Positions 26,954 to 36,235 are shown, counted from the stretch's first letter. The stretch is 64,000 nt of DNA from Betaproteobacteria bacterium (GCA_016709965.1 JADJLT010000001.1:1571001-1635000); one strand, 5' to 3'. Numbers and translations: made by a program. Notes: generated by a model not told the origin, from the sequence alone.

Positions 26954-27690
26954 CGGCCCGAATCGAGCATCAGGGAAGAACCCGTCATTGCCGACGCTTC
27001 CGGCGCCAGCAGCATTTCCAACGCCCAGGCAACCTGACCCGGCTCGGTGAAAGCGCCTATCGATGATTCAGCGCGCATGGTGTCGAGCACAGCCTCGACC
27101 GTCGTACCCAGCATCTTGGCGCGATCCGCCGCCACGCGGCGCAGACGTTCGGTATCGGCCGGGCCGGGTGCGACGAGGTGCGCCGTGATGCCGCGCTCAC
27201 CGCAGGCCAGACTCATCTGGCGCACGACATTGACCAGCGCGGCATTGCCAACACCGGCCGCAGCGGCATAGGCCGTCGGCTCAAAACCGTAGTGGCCGCC
27301 GATGGCAACCAATCGTGAATTTGGCATCAAATTCCGGTCGACCGCACGAACCAGGCGCAGAAAGCCGCCCACCTTGATGTTGACCGCATCGATCAACGCC
27401 TTGGTATCGATGGTCAGCACGCCACCGCCGACCGCGACGCCGGGACCGTGAACAACCATGCGCACCGGGCCGGGCAGAGCAGCCCTGATCACTTCTATCG
27501 AGGCGTCGTCGGAAATATCCGCCGCGCAGGGCACCAACCCCGGATTTCTCGCGGCCAGTTCGGCCAGCGACGACACACTGCGCGCTATGGCCAGCACCCC
27601 CAGACCGCGGGCGAGAAAGCGTTCCACCATGACCGAACCAAAGGCCCCTGTGGCACCGACGACGACGACCCATTCCTTTATTTCTGCCAT
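26935..27690 (-). CDS. Short-chain dehydrogenase/reductase in the dmp operon
   Basis: 251 residues with VVVGATGAFGSVMVERFLARG as the nucleotide-binding start, VHGPGVAVGG in place of the NNAG segment, and YGFEPTAYAAAAGVGNAALV, where the usual YxxxK has no Lys, so catalysis is uncertain. A dispersed element lies inside the gene (read as RAVDRNLMPNSRL just before VAIGG) and another forms its C-terminus. Located after dmpG. Possibly a dehydrogenase for a cis-diol or pathway alcohol; substrate not predictable. Confidence 0.8.
   Translation of the reverse strand: MAEIKEWVVVVGATGAFGSVMVERFLARGLGVLAIARSVSSLAELAARNPGLVPCAADISDDASIEVIRAALPGPVRMVVHGPGVAVGGGVLTIDTKALIDAVNIKVGGFLRLVRAVDRNLMPNSRLVAIGGHYGFEPTAYAAAAGVGNAALVNVVRQMSLACGERGITAHLVAPGPADTERLRRVAADRAKMLGTTVEAVLDTMRAESSIGAFTEPGQVAWALEMLLAPEASAMTGSSLMLDSGRRRGLP
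27317..27350 (+). repeat. Dispersed element, copy I (inside the SDR gene)
   Basis: GAATTTGGCATCAAATTCCG followed by GTCGACCGCACGAA; core variant CCGGTCGACCG at 27334-27344. Antisense to the SDR and compatible with its frame. Confidence 0.7.
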
Positions 27691-27752
27691 GTCTTTCTTC
27701 TCCCTTTGCTAGTCAAAGGAATGGCCGAGGCCATTCCTCGACGGACAGCCTA

Positions 27753-28808
27753 TCAGGCCGCCGCATCCTTGAGCAGCCCGCGTTCCTTGGCCATGGTCAT
27801 CGCGGTATCGACAATCATGTCTTCCTGGCCGCCGATCATTTTCTTGCGGCCAAGTTCGACCAGGATATCGCGCGACGGCACGCCAAAGCGTTCAGCAGCC
27901 CGTTTGGCGTGAAGCAGGAAGGTCGAATAGACGCCGGCAAAACCCAGCGTCAGGGAAGAACGGTCGACGCGAACCATGTGGTCCATCATCGGCACGATGA
28001 TGTCCTCGGCCATGTCCATGAGCTTGAACAAATCGCAACCAGTCACGATGCCCATGCGTTCGCACACCGCGGCAAACACTTCGAGCGGCGTATTGCCGGC
28101 GCCGGCGCCAAGCCCAGCCACCGATGCGTCGATGCGGCTGGCACCTTCTTCAATGGCGGCGATGGAATTGGCGATGCCCATACCCATGTTGTGGTGGCCG
28201 TGGAAACCGATTTCGGTTTCTGGCTTGAGCACCGCGCGCAAGGCCGCAACCCGCGCCTTGACGTCTGCTGGCAGCATGTAGCCGGCCGAGTCGGTGATGT
28301 ACACCGTCTGCGCGCCGTAGGATTCCATGAGCTTGCCCTGCTGCGCCAAGCCCTCCGGCGTATTGAGGTGGGCCATCATCAGGAAACCGGTGGTATCCAT
28401 GCCCAGCTTGCGGGCGAAGGCGATGTGCTGCGGCGAGGTATCAGCTTCGGTGCAGTGGGTGGCGACGTGAACGCTGCGCGCGCCGCAGTCGTAGGCCGAC
28501 TTGAGCTCCTTCATCGTGCCCAGGCCGGGAATGAGCAGGACCGACACCACGGCCTGCTTCATTTTTGACGCCACCGCAGTGATGTATTCCTCGTTGCTGT
28601 GCGGCGCAAAGCCATGCTGCAGCGAGTTACCGCCCATGCCGGCACCATGCGTCACCTGAATCAGCGGCACACCGGCATCATCGAGCGCGGTGGCGATGCT
28701 GACCATCTGGGCTATGCTCATTTGCTCGCGCTTGGCGTGCATGCCGTCGCGCAGGCACATGTCGTGAATGATGATCTTGCGACCCTTGAGACTTTGCTCG
28801 GCGCTCAT
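27753..28808 (-). CDS. dmpG: 4-hydroxy-2-oxovalerate aldolase
   Basis: 351 residues. Cleaves 4-hydroxy-2-oxovalerate to pyruvate and acetaldehyde, the latter being passed directly to DmpF. Seen: HDMCLRDGMHAKREQMS (catalytic and metal-binding region), VTHGAGMGG, STHCTEAD-like VATHCTEAD, GFHGHHNMGMGIANSIAAIE with metal-binding His residues, and the C-terminal communication domain. Start overlaps the dmpF stop (ATGA), fitting the known DmpFG complex. Confidence 0.95.
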   Translation of the reverse strand: MSAEQSLKGRKIIIHDMCLRDGMHAKREQMSIAQMVSIATALDDAGVPLIQVTHGAGMGGNSLQHGFAPHSNEEYITAVASKMKQAVVSVLLIPGLGTMKELKSAYDCGARSVHVATHCTEADTSPQHIAFARKLGMDTTGFLMMAHLNTPEGLAQQGKLMESYGAQTVYITDSAGYMLPADVKARVAALRAVLKPETEIGFHGHHNMGMGIANSIAAIEEGASRIDASVAGLGAGAGNTPLEVFAAVCERMGIVTGCDLFKLMDMAEDIIVPMMDHMVRVDRSSLTLGFAGVYSTFLLHAKRAAERFGVPSRDILVELGRKKMIGGQEDMIVDTAMTMAKERGLLKDAAA

Positions 28809-29722
28809 GACGCGACCTCCGGTGACTTGAGCTGGATGCTGCCAGCGATGATTTCCTGGGCGAACATTTCGGCCGTGCGCGTCGCGGCAGCGGTCATGAT
28901 GTCGAGATTGCCCGCGTATTTCGGCAGGTAATCGCCGAGGCCAGCGACTTCCATGAAGACCGTGACACGCTTGCCGTCAAACAACGGGCCATTGACCAGT
29001 CGGTAACCCGGCACGTATTTCTGTACTTCCTTGATCATCTCGAGCACCGACTCGGTGATGCGCGCCTGATCGGGTTCGTCATCAGTCAGGCAGGAAATGG
29101 TGTTGCGCATCATCATCGGCGGCTCGGCCGGATTGATGATGGCCAACGCCTTGCCCTTGCGCGCGCCACCGACAATTTCGATGGCGTTCGACGTGGTGTA
29201 GGTGAATTCATCGAGATTGGCGCGGGTGCCCGGACCAATCGATTTCGAGGCCAGGCTGGCGACGATTTCGCCATAACCGACAGCCTGAATGCGCGACACG
29301 GCGAAGACGATGGGAATCGTTGCCTGCCCGGCACAGGAAATCATGTTGACGTTCATCTCGACCTTTTCGGCATGCGCCTTGAGGTTGACCGGCGGTACAC
29401 ACAAGGGGCCGATGGCGGCCGGCGTCAGGTCGATCATCATGACGCCGAGTTCATTCAGCTTGCGTGAATTCTCGGCATGCACGTAGGCGCTAGTCGCATC
29501 GAAGGCGATCTGGATATTGTCTTCCAGCACGTACGGCAGCAGACCATCGACGCCGGCTGCCGTGGTTTTCAGACCCATATCGCGGGCGCGGGCCAAGCCT
29601 TCGGATTCCGGATCGATACCGACCATCCAGACCGGCTCAAGGTAGGGGCTGCGCTGAATCTTGTAGATCAGGTCGGTGCCGATATTGCCGGACCCGATCA
29701 GCGCGCATCTGATTTTCTTCAT
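28805..29722 (-). CDS. dmpF: Acetaldehyde dehydrogenase (acylating)
   Basis: 305 residues from the ATG at 29722 (MKKIRCALIGSGNIGTDLIY); a start 30 bases upstream is less likely. The GSGNIGTDL motif binds NAD. The active-site Cys is in MISCAGQATIPIVFAVS. Converts acetaldehyde, NAD+ and CoA to acetyl-CoA in complex with DmpG. Separated from the upstream dmpI gene by a GC-rich inverted repeat of about 90 bp. Confidence 0.95.
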   Translation of the reverse strand: MKKIRCALIGSGNIGTDLIYKIQRSPYLEPVWMVGIDPESEGLARARDMGLKTTAAGVDGLLPYVLEDNIQIAFDATSAYVHAENSRKLNELGVMMIDLTPAAIGPLCVPPVNLKAHAEKVEMNVNMISCAGQATIPIVFAVSRIQAVGYGEIVASLASKSIGPGTRANLDEFTYTTSNAIEIVGGARKGKALAIINPAEPPMMMRNTISCLTDDEPDQARITESVLEMIKEVQKYVPGYRLVNGPLFDGKRVTVFMEVAGLGDYLPKYAGNLDIMTAAATRTAEMFAQEIIAGSIQLKSPEVAS

Positions 29723-29776
29723 GTTGCTTTTCTCCTGCCATGCTCGAGGCACGGCGGTGGTTTAGTGGAGGCCCCT

Positions 29777-29868
29777 CCTCCCCCTTCAAGGGGGAGGTCG
29801 GGGTGGGGATGGGTTTCTGAAGCGTGAGAACCCATCCCCACCCCGGCCCTCCCCTTGAAGGGGATGGA
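29777..29868. repeat. GC-rich inverted repeat within the dmp operon
   Basis: Left arm CTCCCCCTTCAAGGGGGAG plus GGTGGGGATGGGTT pairs with AACCCATCCCCACC plus CCCCTTGAAGGGG. Each arm is itself a hairpin. Resembles common intergenic repeats of proteobacteria; between dmpI and dmpF it could modulate expression or mRNA decay. Confidence 0.8.
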
Positions 29869-29869
29869 G

Positions 29870-30094
29870 TTAGTCGGAAGTCTTCGCGGCGGCTGCGGCC
29901 GCCTGTTCCTGCTTGCGCCCGGCGGTCACGCCGCCGACCGAAAATTCTTCGCTGCCGTGTTCGGTAATCAGCAGGCGAACCTGCTCCGGACCGACGCCCA
30001 GCGTCCGTGTAACCGCCTCGGCCACAGCTTCGGCCACAGCGCGTTTTTGTTCGACGCTGCGCCCCACCATCAGGTGCATTTCAATGATTGGCAT
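29870..30094 (-). CDS. dmpI: 2-hydroxymuconate (4-oxalocrotonate) tautomerase
   Basis: 74 residues starting MPIIEMHLMVGRSVEQKRAV, with the catalytic N-terminal Pro and conserved Arg residues of the 4-OT family. Isomerises 2-hydroxymuconate to 2-oxo-3-hexenedioate for DmpH. The C-terminal segment ends in an Ala-rich run. Lies 21 bp after dmpH. Confidence 0.92.
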   Translation of the reverse strand: MPIIEMHLMVGRSVEQKRAVAEAVAEAVTRTLGVGPEQVRLLITEHGSEEFSVGGVTAGRKQEQAAAAAAKTSD

Positions 30095-30115
30095 ACGGTG
30101 TCCCCTCCGATATTT

Positions 30116-30919
30116 TTATTCAATAAAGCGCATCGACACGCTGCCCAGCTCCTGGAAGCGCGCCACGATGCTGTCGCCCGGCTTGACCGGAATGGCTTCG
30201 GTAATGCCGCCACTCATCACGAAGCTGCCAGCCGGCAGCTCCTCACCCAGTTCGTCGAGAATATTGACCAGCATGGCGATGGCCTCAGCCGGATGACCGA
30301 GCACGGCCGCCGAAGCGCCGAGCGTGACGATCTCGCCATTTTTTTCCATGACGACGCCGAGCGTGCGCAGGTCGATATCGTCCGGATAACGCGCCCGACC
30401 ACCGCCAACGAAGCGCGCTGACGAGCCGTTGTCGGCGACGACACTTTCCAGATCGAACTTGAAACCTGAGAATCGGGAGTCGATGATCTCGACGGCCGGC
30501 AGCACATAATCGGTCGCATCCAGGACATCCTGCCGCGTGCAGTTCGGGCCTCGCAGTGTTTTCTTCATGACAAAGGCGACTTCGCACTCGACACGCGGGT
30601 GCACCAGATCGGAGGTCTTGATCGCCGAGTTTTCCGGACGCGCCATGCGGTCAGTCAAAAAGCCGATGGACGGCACATTGACGCCCATCTGGACCATCTT
30701 GGCCTTCGAGGTCAGGCCGGCTTTCCAGCCGACCTGCCGGTGGCCAGCGGCAAGGAAGCGACGACGCAGCTCGAGCTGCACGGCGTAGCCATCGCCGATG
30801 GTCATGTACGGGTATTCGTCGGTCAGTTTCGGGATGGCATAGGCGCGGGTTTGCGCGCCTTCGACGCGTTCACATAGACGAACAATGTCCTCGCGACCGA
30901 GGGTGACAGTCATGCTCAT
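30116..30919 (-). CDS. dmpH: 2-oxo-3-hexenedioate (4-oxalocrotonate) decarboxylase
   Basis: 267 residues. Assigned to DmpH rather than DmpE by KMVQMGVNVPSIGFLTDRMA, VIDSRFSGFKFDLESVVADN and DDIDLRTLGVVMEKNGEI, which follow the decarboxylase subfamily. Decarboxylates the oxalocrotonate keto form to 2-hydroxypenta-2,4-dienoate, with Mg2+, in complex with DmpE. The start overlaps the dmpE stop (ATGA), fitting their known complex. Confidence 0.92.
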   Translation of the reverse strand: MSMTVTLGREDIVRLCERVEGAQTRAYAIPKLTDEYPYMTIGDGYAVQLELRRRFLAAGHRQVGWKAGLTSKAKMVQMGVNVPSIGFLTDRMARPENSAIKTSDLVHPRVECEVAFVMKKTLRGPNCTRQDVLDATDYVLPAVEIIDSRFSGFKFDLESVVADNGSSARFVGGGRARYPDDIDLRTLGVVMEKNGEIVTLGASAAVLGHPAEAIAMLVNILDELGEELPAGSFVMSGGITEAIPVKPGDSIVARFQELGSVSMRFIE

Positions 30920-31713
30920 GCTTTGCTCCTTCCCGAAAACTTCACCGAGCAGGTGCCGAGGCCGCCCACAGTGCAGACCAGTTCATCGCCATCGACGACT
31001 GGTACGAGCGCCGATTGCGAACCGGACAGGATGACTTCGCCGGCCTTGAAGGGAATGCCCAGTTCGCCCAACGTATTGGCCAGCCAGGCCACGGCGTTGG
31101 CCGGCGAACCTTGCACGGCGGCGCCAACACCGGTCGAGAACAACTCGCGGTTCTTTTCCAGCACCATGCCGGCCAGCGTGATGTCGAGCTGGCGCGGGTC
31201 ACCCTTCGTTTTGCCCAACACATAGACGCCGCAGGAAGCGTTGTCAGCGACAGTGTCCTGAATCTTGATCTTCCAGTCGGTGATGCGCGAATCGACAATC
31301 TCGAAGCACGGCAGCACGTAGTCGGTGGCGCGAATGACGTCCATCGCCGTGATGCCCGGCCCCTTGAGGTCTGCCTTCATGACAAAGGCCAGCTCGGCCT
31401 CGGCCTTGGGCTGAATCAGCGTGGCGAGATCGATGGTGTCGCCTTCCTGATAGACCATGCCGGAGAGCACCATGCCGAAGTCGGGCTGATAGACGCCGAG
31501 GAAATCCTGCACCGGCTTGCTCGTCGCGCCGATCTTCTTGCCGATGATGGTTTCGCCTGCCTGCACACGGCGGGCGACGAAGCGCTCCTGAATCAGGTAG
31601 GCGTCCTCGATAGTGATGTCAGGTTCGCGCTCTAACAGCGGGCGCACCGGACGACAGGCGAGCCAGGCTTCGTACAGTTCGTCGCCATAGGCGGTGATTT
31701 TTTGTGGGTCCAT
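30916..31713 (-). CDS. dmpE: 2-oxopent-4-enoate (2-hydroxypentadienoate) hydratase
   Basis: 265 residues. Follows the hydratase subfamily: ERFVARRVQAGETIIGKKIG, TSKPVQDFLGVYQPDFG, CFEIVDSRITDWKIKIQDTV and ADNASCG. Adds water to 2-hydroxypenta-2,4-dienoate to give 4-hydroxy-2-oxovalerate, the DmpG substrate. Lies 7 bp after the end of the truncated dmpC. Confidence 0.93.
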   Translation of the reverse strand: MDPQKITAYGDELYEAWLACRPVRPLLEREPDITIEDAYLIQERFVARRVQAGETIIGKKIGATSKPVQDFLGVYQPDFGMVLSGMVYQEGDTIDLATLIQPKAEAELAFVMKADLKGPGITAMDVIRATDYVLPCFEIVDSRITDWKIKIQDTVADNASCGVYVLGKTKGDPRQLDITLAGMVLEKNRELFSTGVGAAVQGSPANAVAWLANTLGELGIPFKAGEVILSGSQSALVPVVDGDELVCTVGGLGTCSVKFSGRSKA

Positions 31714-31720
31714 GTTGGCC

Positions 31721-32842
31721 TCAGAGCTTTACGCAAATGTTGCGAGTCTCGGTATAAAACTCGAGCGAGTGCACACCACCCTCGCGACCAATGCCGGACT
31801 GCTTCGAACCGCCGAATGCCGTGCGCAAATCGCGCAGGAACCAGCTGTTGATCCAGGTGATACCAACTTCGATGCGTGCCGCGACGCGGTGGGCTCGGCC
31901 CAGGTTGGTCGTCCACACGGTGGTCGACAGGCCGTAGTCATTGGCATTGGCTTTGTTGATCACTTCGTCTTCATTATCGAAGGGGCTGATATGGCAGCAC
32001 GGCCCGAAGATTTCTTCGCGAATAACGGTCGCCGTTTCCGGCAGCCCGGTCCAGATAGTCGGCTGGACCCAGTGGCCTTCGGTCAGCTCGGCCGGCATGG
32101 TCGGCACACCGCCGCCAGTCACGACCGTGGCGCCCTCGGCCGCCGCCTTGGCGTAGTAGGACATGACCTTTTGCTTGTGCTCGGCGCTGATCAGCGGGCC
32201 GTAATTTGCGTTCTTGTCATCCGGGCGACCGAACTTGACGGCTTCGGCCTTCAACTTGAGTGCCTGAACGAAGCGCTCGAAAATCGGCCGCTCGACATAG
32301 ACGCGCTCGGTGCCCAGACAGACCTGTCCGGAGTTCAGGAAAGCCGAGCGGAAAATGCCGTCGACCGCCGCATCGAAGTCGGCATCGGCGAAAACAATGC
32401 CGGCATTCTTGCCGCCCAGCTCAAACGACACATCGCGCATGCCTTCGGCGGCGGCCTTCATGATGGCGGTGCCGGTGCGCGTTTCGCCGGTAAAGGTGAT
32501 GGCATCGACGAGCGGATGCTGGGTCAGGAATTCACCGGCCGAATCGGGGCCGAAACCCTGAATGACGTTGAAGACGCCTTTCGGGATGCCGACCGTATTC
32601 ATCACCTCGCCGAGCAGCGTCGTGGTCAGCGGGGTTTCTTCGGATGGCTTGACCACGACGGTATTGCCACAGGCCAGCGCCGGACCGACCTTCCAGGTCA
32701 TCAGGAGGAAAGGCGCGTTCCACGGGGAAATAACCCCGACCACGCCCTTCGGGACACGGATCGCATAGTTCAGTGCGCCGGCGCCATCCGGCGTCGCCAT
32801 CTGGAAACTCTCGGCCGGCACGTTGGCGCAGCTATGAAACTT
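31721..32842 (-). pseudogene. dmpC: 2-hydroxymuconic semialdehyde dehydrogenase lacking its N-terminus
   Basis: Homology begins at NVPAESFQMATPDGAGALNY and runs to the normal C-terminus (about 367 residues; intact DmpC/XylG is about 486). The catalytic Cys in NSGQVCLGTERVYV and Glu in FELGGKNAGIVF remain, but about 118 N-terminal residues including part of the NAD-binding domain are missing. A stop codon lies just upstream in frame at 32843-32845, and the flanking DNA turns AT-rich. The breakpoint is near 32824-32836. A protein starting at the GTG at 32821 could be made but is unlikely to be active. The upstream dmp genes (ring hydroxylation, ring cleavage) are absent. Confidence 0.85.
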
Positions 32843-32855
32843 TCATGTACCAGTT

Positions 32856-32878
32856 TTGTCATAAGTAAGTTATGACAA
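32856..32878. repeat. Perfect 9-bp inverted repeat beside the dmpC breakpoint
   Basis: TTGTCATAA, spacer GTAAG, TTATGACAA. The geometry (two inverted arms around a 5-base centre) fits a dimeric-regulator operator or a tyrosine-recombinase core site. It lies about 20-30 bp from the truncation point and about 90 bp before the cytochrome gene. Confidence 0.7.
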
Positions 32879-32970
32879 TCCGCTGAACTGAGCTATCTCG
32901 TGACGTATAACTTGAACCGGCACTTCACTGTTATTTACGTATTTCTAAAAATTGACCAACGAGGCGGTTT

Positions 32971-34719
32971 ATGGGCACGATAAATCTTTCGCTAGTTAGT
33001 GCAGTGGTCTTTATTGCTGTCACTTCATCATTTTCAATCGCGGATCAAATACCCAGCCACATCTCAATAAACCCTCCAGCCTTAGCGAGTAGTTCGTGGG
33101 GTGACGAAATACGTTTGCGCCGTGACCGAATTGATAAGGTGATCGCCCAGAATAGAAACGGCTTTGACGCATTTGACTACGGATCATTGGGTGATGCGAC
33201 TCTTGAAATGATCCCGTTTGTGATATTTCGTGTACTCCAAGAACTAGAACCAAGTACATTCGGCGACGCCGCACTGAACAGTTATGGATTTTTCCCGCGG
33301 ACGGATACGCCCAGTCGTCACAATGGCCTTGCCTGGACGCGTCCAGCCTCATCAGGAAGCGCTTTCGAAGTCCGATATATGACGCGAACTTGCGCAGGTT
33401 GCCACACCGGCCGTGTCCAACTTTCCGATGGAACCATGCGGATACTGAATGGCGGCGTAAATACCGAGATGAATGCCCATCGATTCATTGGGCAACTGAC
33501 GTCTGCACTCAAGATAGCCCTCTCGACGTCGAACGACTCTGCCGATTACAAGACTTTCCGAAATCAGGTGCTTGCGGTCATTGCAAGCAAACCTGCCGAA
33601 TGGTTTTGGGGTGCGAACTCAGAATTGATTCCACCTTCGGCCGCCGCGAAGGAGGTTGGAATTGTCGTTTCTAATATCGATGACATTCTGTCAACGATGC
33701 GCAAAATGAATGATCGTCGCTTGAGCGGATTGAGTCTCGTCCAGAAGCATAGCTACAACAATTATCCCAACCCACCTAACCTCACGGCTGGTGCCCCAGG
33801 ATTGGTTGAAACCTCCGGGCTAGGCAGCGCCAGTCTCGTCCCCAAGATGGGCATCGAAAAAATCGCCCTGCTCCTCCCGCCCGGTCCCGCAATGGCAGAT
33901 ATTCCTGCTGTTTGGGGCATCGATCCGGGAGGCTACGCAAATTGGGATGCAACCCTTAAGGGGTTTGCCCGCTCTCTGACATCATCCATGGCTGTCGTTG
34001 GCAATCCTGCAAAGATTGATTTGCAGCAGAACCTGCTCATTCAGGCTTTTCTTCCGAAGCTTCCACCTGAGCCTTATCCATTTGCTATTGATCTTGCATC
34101 TAGGGCCCGCGGTGCTGCCACATACCGCAAAAACTGTAGTGGGTGTCATGATGGCTTACCTGGGAAGAGCCGAAATTCAGTTATTTTTGATGTCGACACC
34201 GATCCGCTGCGCGCCAATGCCATCACCCCGATGACAGCGGAGGTTATGAGTAAGGCAATCAAGGATATATGCCCGGAGACGCAACCTGAGTGTAGATTTA
34301 AAATGGGCGAGATCGTGGTTGATCCTTCATCAAAAAGAGGCTACGTCGCAAGCCCGCTTCGCGGTATATGGGCGCAAGCACCCTATTTACACAATGGATC
34401 CATCCCCACGCTACGTCAGTTGCTAGTTCCGAGATTACGAATAAACAGCCCGTTCTTACGAGGCAGCATTTCCTACAATGAAAAGGATGGTGGCTGGGAG
34501 TCGGACCCCGCGAAGGAAGAAAACCTTCGTAAGCTTGGGCAAAGCGCGGTCGCAATACACGACATCCGCCAGGCGGGCTTCAGCAATGCGGGTCATGGAT
34601 CCGTCAAAAAGCCATTTATTTTCGACGGACGAGGTGCAAAGGTACGAATCGCGTGGTCCGACAGCGATAGGGATACGCGCGTGGTCGACGACTTGATCTC
34701 CTATCTGTTATCCCTTTGA
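32971..34719 (+). CDS. Secreted dihaem c-type cytochrome (RoxA/peroxidase-like)
   Basis: 582 residues with a signal peptide (cleavage near residue 24, SIADQ). Two haem-binding motifs are seen: CAGCH at about 141 and CSGCH at about 389. Length, the two widely spaced haems and C-terminal phrases such as GYVASPLRGIWAQAPYLHNGSIPTLRQLL match the large MauG/RoxA-type branch of the dihaem peroxidase superfamily, which includes rubber oxygenase. Ordinary CcpA is about 340 residues. Base composition is clearly lower in GC than the dmp genes next door, suggesting transfer. Substrate unknown. Confidence 0.78.
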   Translation: MGTINLSLVSAVVFIAVTSSFSIADQIPSHISINPPALASSSWGDEIRLRRDRIDKVIAQNRNGFDAFDYGSLGDATLEMIPFVIFRVLQELEPSTFGDAALNSYGFFPRTDTPSRHNGLAWTRPASSGSAFEVRYMTRTCAGCHTGRVQLSDGTMRILNGGVNTEMNAHRFIGQLTSALKIALSTSNDSADYKTFRNQVLAVIASKPAEWFWGANSELIPPSAAAKEVGIVVSNIDDILSTMRKMNDRRLSGLSLVQKHSYNNYPNPPNLTAGAPGLVETSGLGSASLVPKMGIEKIALLLPPGPAMADIPAVWGIDPGGYANWDATLKGFARSLTSSMAVVGNPAKIDLQQNLLIQAFLPKLPPEPYPFAIDLASRARGAATYRKNCSGCHDGLPGKSRNSVIFDVDTDPLRANAITPMTAEVMSKAIKDICPETQPECRFKMGEIVVDPSSKRGYVASPLRGIWAQAPYLHNGSIPTLRQLLVPRLRINSPFLRGSISYNEKDGGWESDPAKEENLRKLGQSAVAIHDIRQAGFSNAGHGSVKKPFIFDGRGAKVRIAWSDSDRDTRVVDDLISYLLSL

Positions 34720-35115
34720 GGCTAAAAGCACCGCCTCTTCACCCACCAAGCCGCTCCAGTACCGATCAACTGCGCGCGCACGGTAGCAGGCTGCTTCTAT
34801 AATGCGTCTCTGCGACCCTGCTACTCGCCACCAAGAGGCTTAGTCCGAGTCGGCTATGGCTCGCGTTCGGGCGGAAGGCAACCGACCCGCTTGGCTAATT
34901 CCAGAATGCTGATTTGGTACTCGCTCATCCTGTGATTCCCCAACATCGAGATCCATCCCTTATGACTCTCGATCGTACGCACGCTGTTTGAGTCAGCGGA
35001 GAGATCAGCATACGGTTCCGGACGCCAGAACAACTCGTATAACCACCGCCATGCAGGGTTCACGATCAGCATGACGATGCCAACCGGGCCGCACCGAGCT
35101 AAACGCGTAAACTGA

Positions 35116-35123
35116 TTACGGAC
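35116..35123. repeat. Target-site duplication, left copy
   Basis: TTACGGAC, directly flanking the left IS66 end. 8 bp is the usual IS66 target duplication. Confidence 0.95.
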
Positions 35124-35164
35124 GTAACCGTCCGGTCACCACCGTCTTTCCGAGCTGACCGGAA

Positions 35165-36235
35165 TCAGGGAGCAGCGAGTTCAGAGGTCTTGGTAATCTG
35201 CGCTGCGACATTCCAAGGCAGAAGGTCGTCGAGTTCGCTGACTCGGTAGTCGGCAATTCGCTCGATGACGAAACGCAGATAGGCTTCCGGGTCGAGGCCA
35301 TTGAGTTTCGCCGAACCGACCAGGCTGTAAATGGCGGCAGCACGATCACCGCCGGCATCCGAGCCGGCAAACAGGAAATTCTTTCTTCCCAGCGCCACCG
35401 CCCGCAGGGCTCGTTCGGCCGCATTGTTGTCGATCTCGATGCGTCCATCCGAGGCATAGCGAATCAGCGCCGGCCAATGGTTCAGGGCATAGCCGATGGC
35501 CTGGGCCAGGCCGGATTTCTTCGACAGTTGTCGTCGGGTATCGAGCAGCCAGGCATGGAATTCGTCGAGGATGGGCTTGGCCTGCTCCCGCGCCTTGAGT
35601 CGGCTGTCGGGTGGTTGTCCACGAACGGCGCTCTCAATCGCATACAAGGCCGCAATCCGTTTGAGCGCCTCGGCCGCAATCGGTGAGCCTTGGGCCTGGT
35701 GAATCTCGTAGAACTTGCGGCGGGCGTGGGCCCAGCACGCGGCTTCCAGAATCTCACCTCCGGCATACAAGGCATCGAATCCGGCAAAGGCATCGGCTTG
35801 CAGAATGCCCTTGAACGATTTCAGATGGCTCTGCGGATGCTCGCCCTTGCGGTTGGGCGAGTAGGCGAACCAGACAGCGGGCGGCATGTCGTTTCCGGCC
35901 GGCCGATCATCGCGGACATAGGTCCATAGCCGCCCGGTCTTGGTCTTGCCATCGCCCGGCGCGAGGACTGGCACCGGCGTATCGTCGGCATGCAGCTTCT
36001 CGCCGGCCAGCACGTGCTGGCGCAGCCGTTCCACCAAGGGGCGCAGCAGCGCTGAACATTGCCCCACCCAGTCGGCCAGGGTCGAGCGTTCCAGATCAAC
36101 ACCTTCCCGGGCATAGATGCCGCTCTGCCGATACAAGGGCAGATGAACGATGCTGGCCAGGCCATCAAAGCCACGACGCATATCGGTCACGCCGGCGGCG
36201 AGCCAGATCCGGGTGCCGCTGGGCAGACCGATCAT
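35165..36235 (-). CDS. IS66 TnpB-TnpC in-frame fusion transposase remnant
   Basis: 356 residues. The first 29-30 (MIGLPSGTRIWLAAGVTDMR RGFDGLASI) are the start of TnpB. From LPLYRQSGIYAREGVDLERS on, the sequence is the C-terminal two thirds of the TnpC transposase, including the HADDTPVPVL, QADAFAGFDALY and NNAAERALRAVALGRKN regions that carry the DDE acidic residues. The zinc-finger and helix-turn-helix N-terminus of TnpC and most of TnpB are gone. The junction is near 36145. Start overlaps the tnpA stop (ATGA). Probably inactive alone. Confidence 0.9.
   Translation of the reverse strand: MIGLPSGTRIWLAAGVTDMRRGFDGLASIVHLPLYRQSGIYAREGVDLERSTLADWVGQCSALLRPLVERLRQHVLAGEKLHADDTPVPVLAPGDGKTKTGRLWTYVRDDRPAGNDMPPAVWFAYSPNRKGEHPQSHLKSFKGILQADAFAGFDALYAGGEILEAACWAHARRKFYEIHQAQGSPIAAEALKRIAALYAIESAVRGQPPDSRLKAREQAKPILDEFHAWLLDTRRQLSKKSGLAQAIGYALNHWPALIRYASDGRIEIDNNAAERALRAVALGRKNFLFAGSDAGGDRAAAIYSLVGSAKLNGLDPEAYLRFVIERIADYRVSELDDLLPWNVAAQITKTSELAAP

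Noticed and set aside
29361..29395. GAGGTTGACCGGCGG in dmpF as an element copy
   Set aside because: Shares only GGTTGACCG; flanks do not match and the encoded residues are normal for DmpF.
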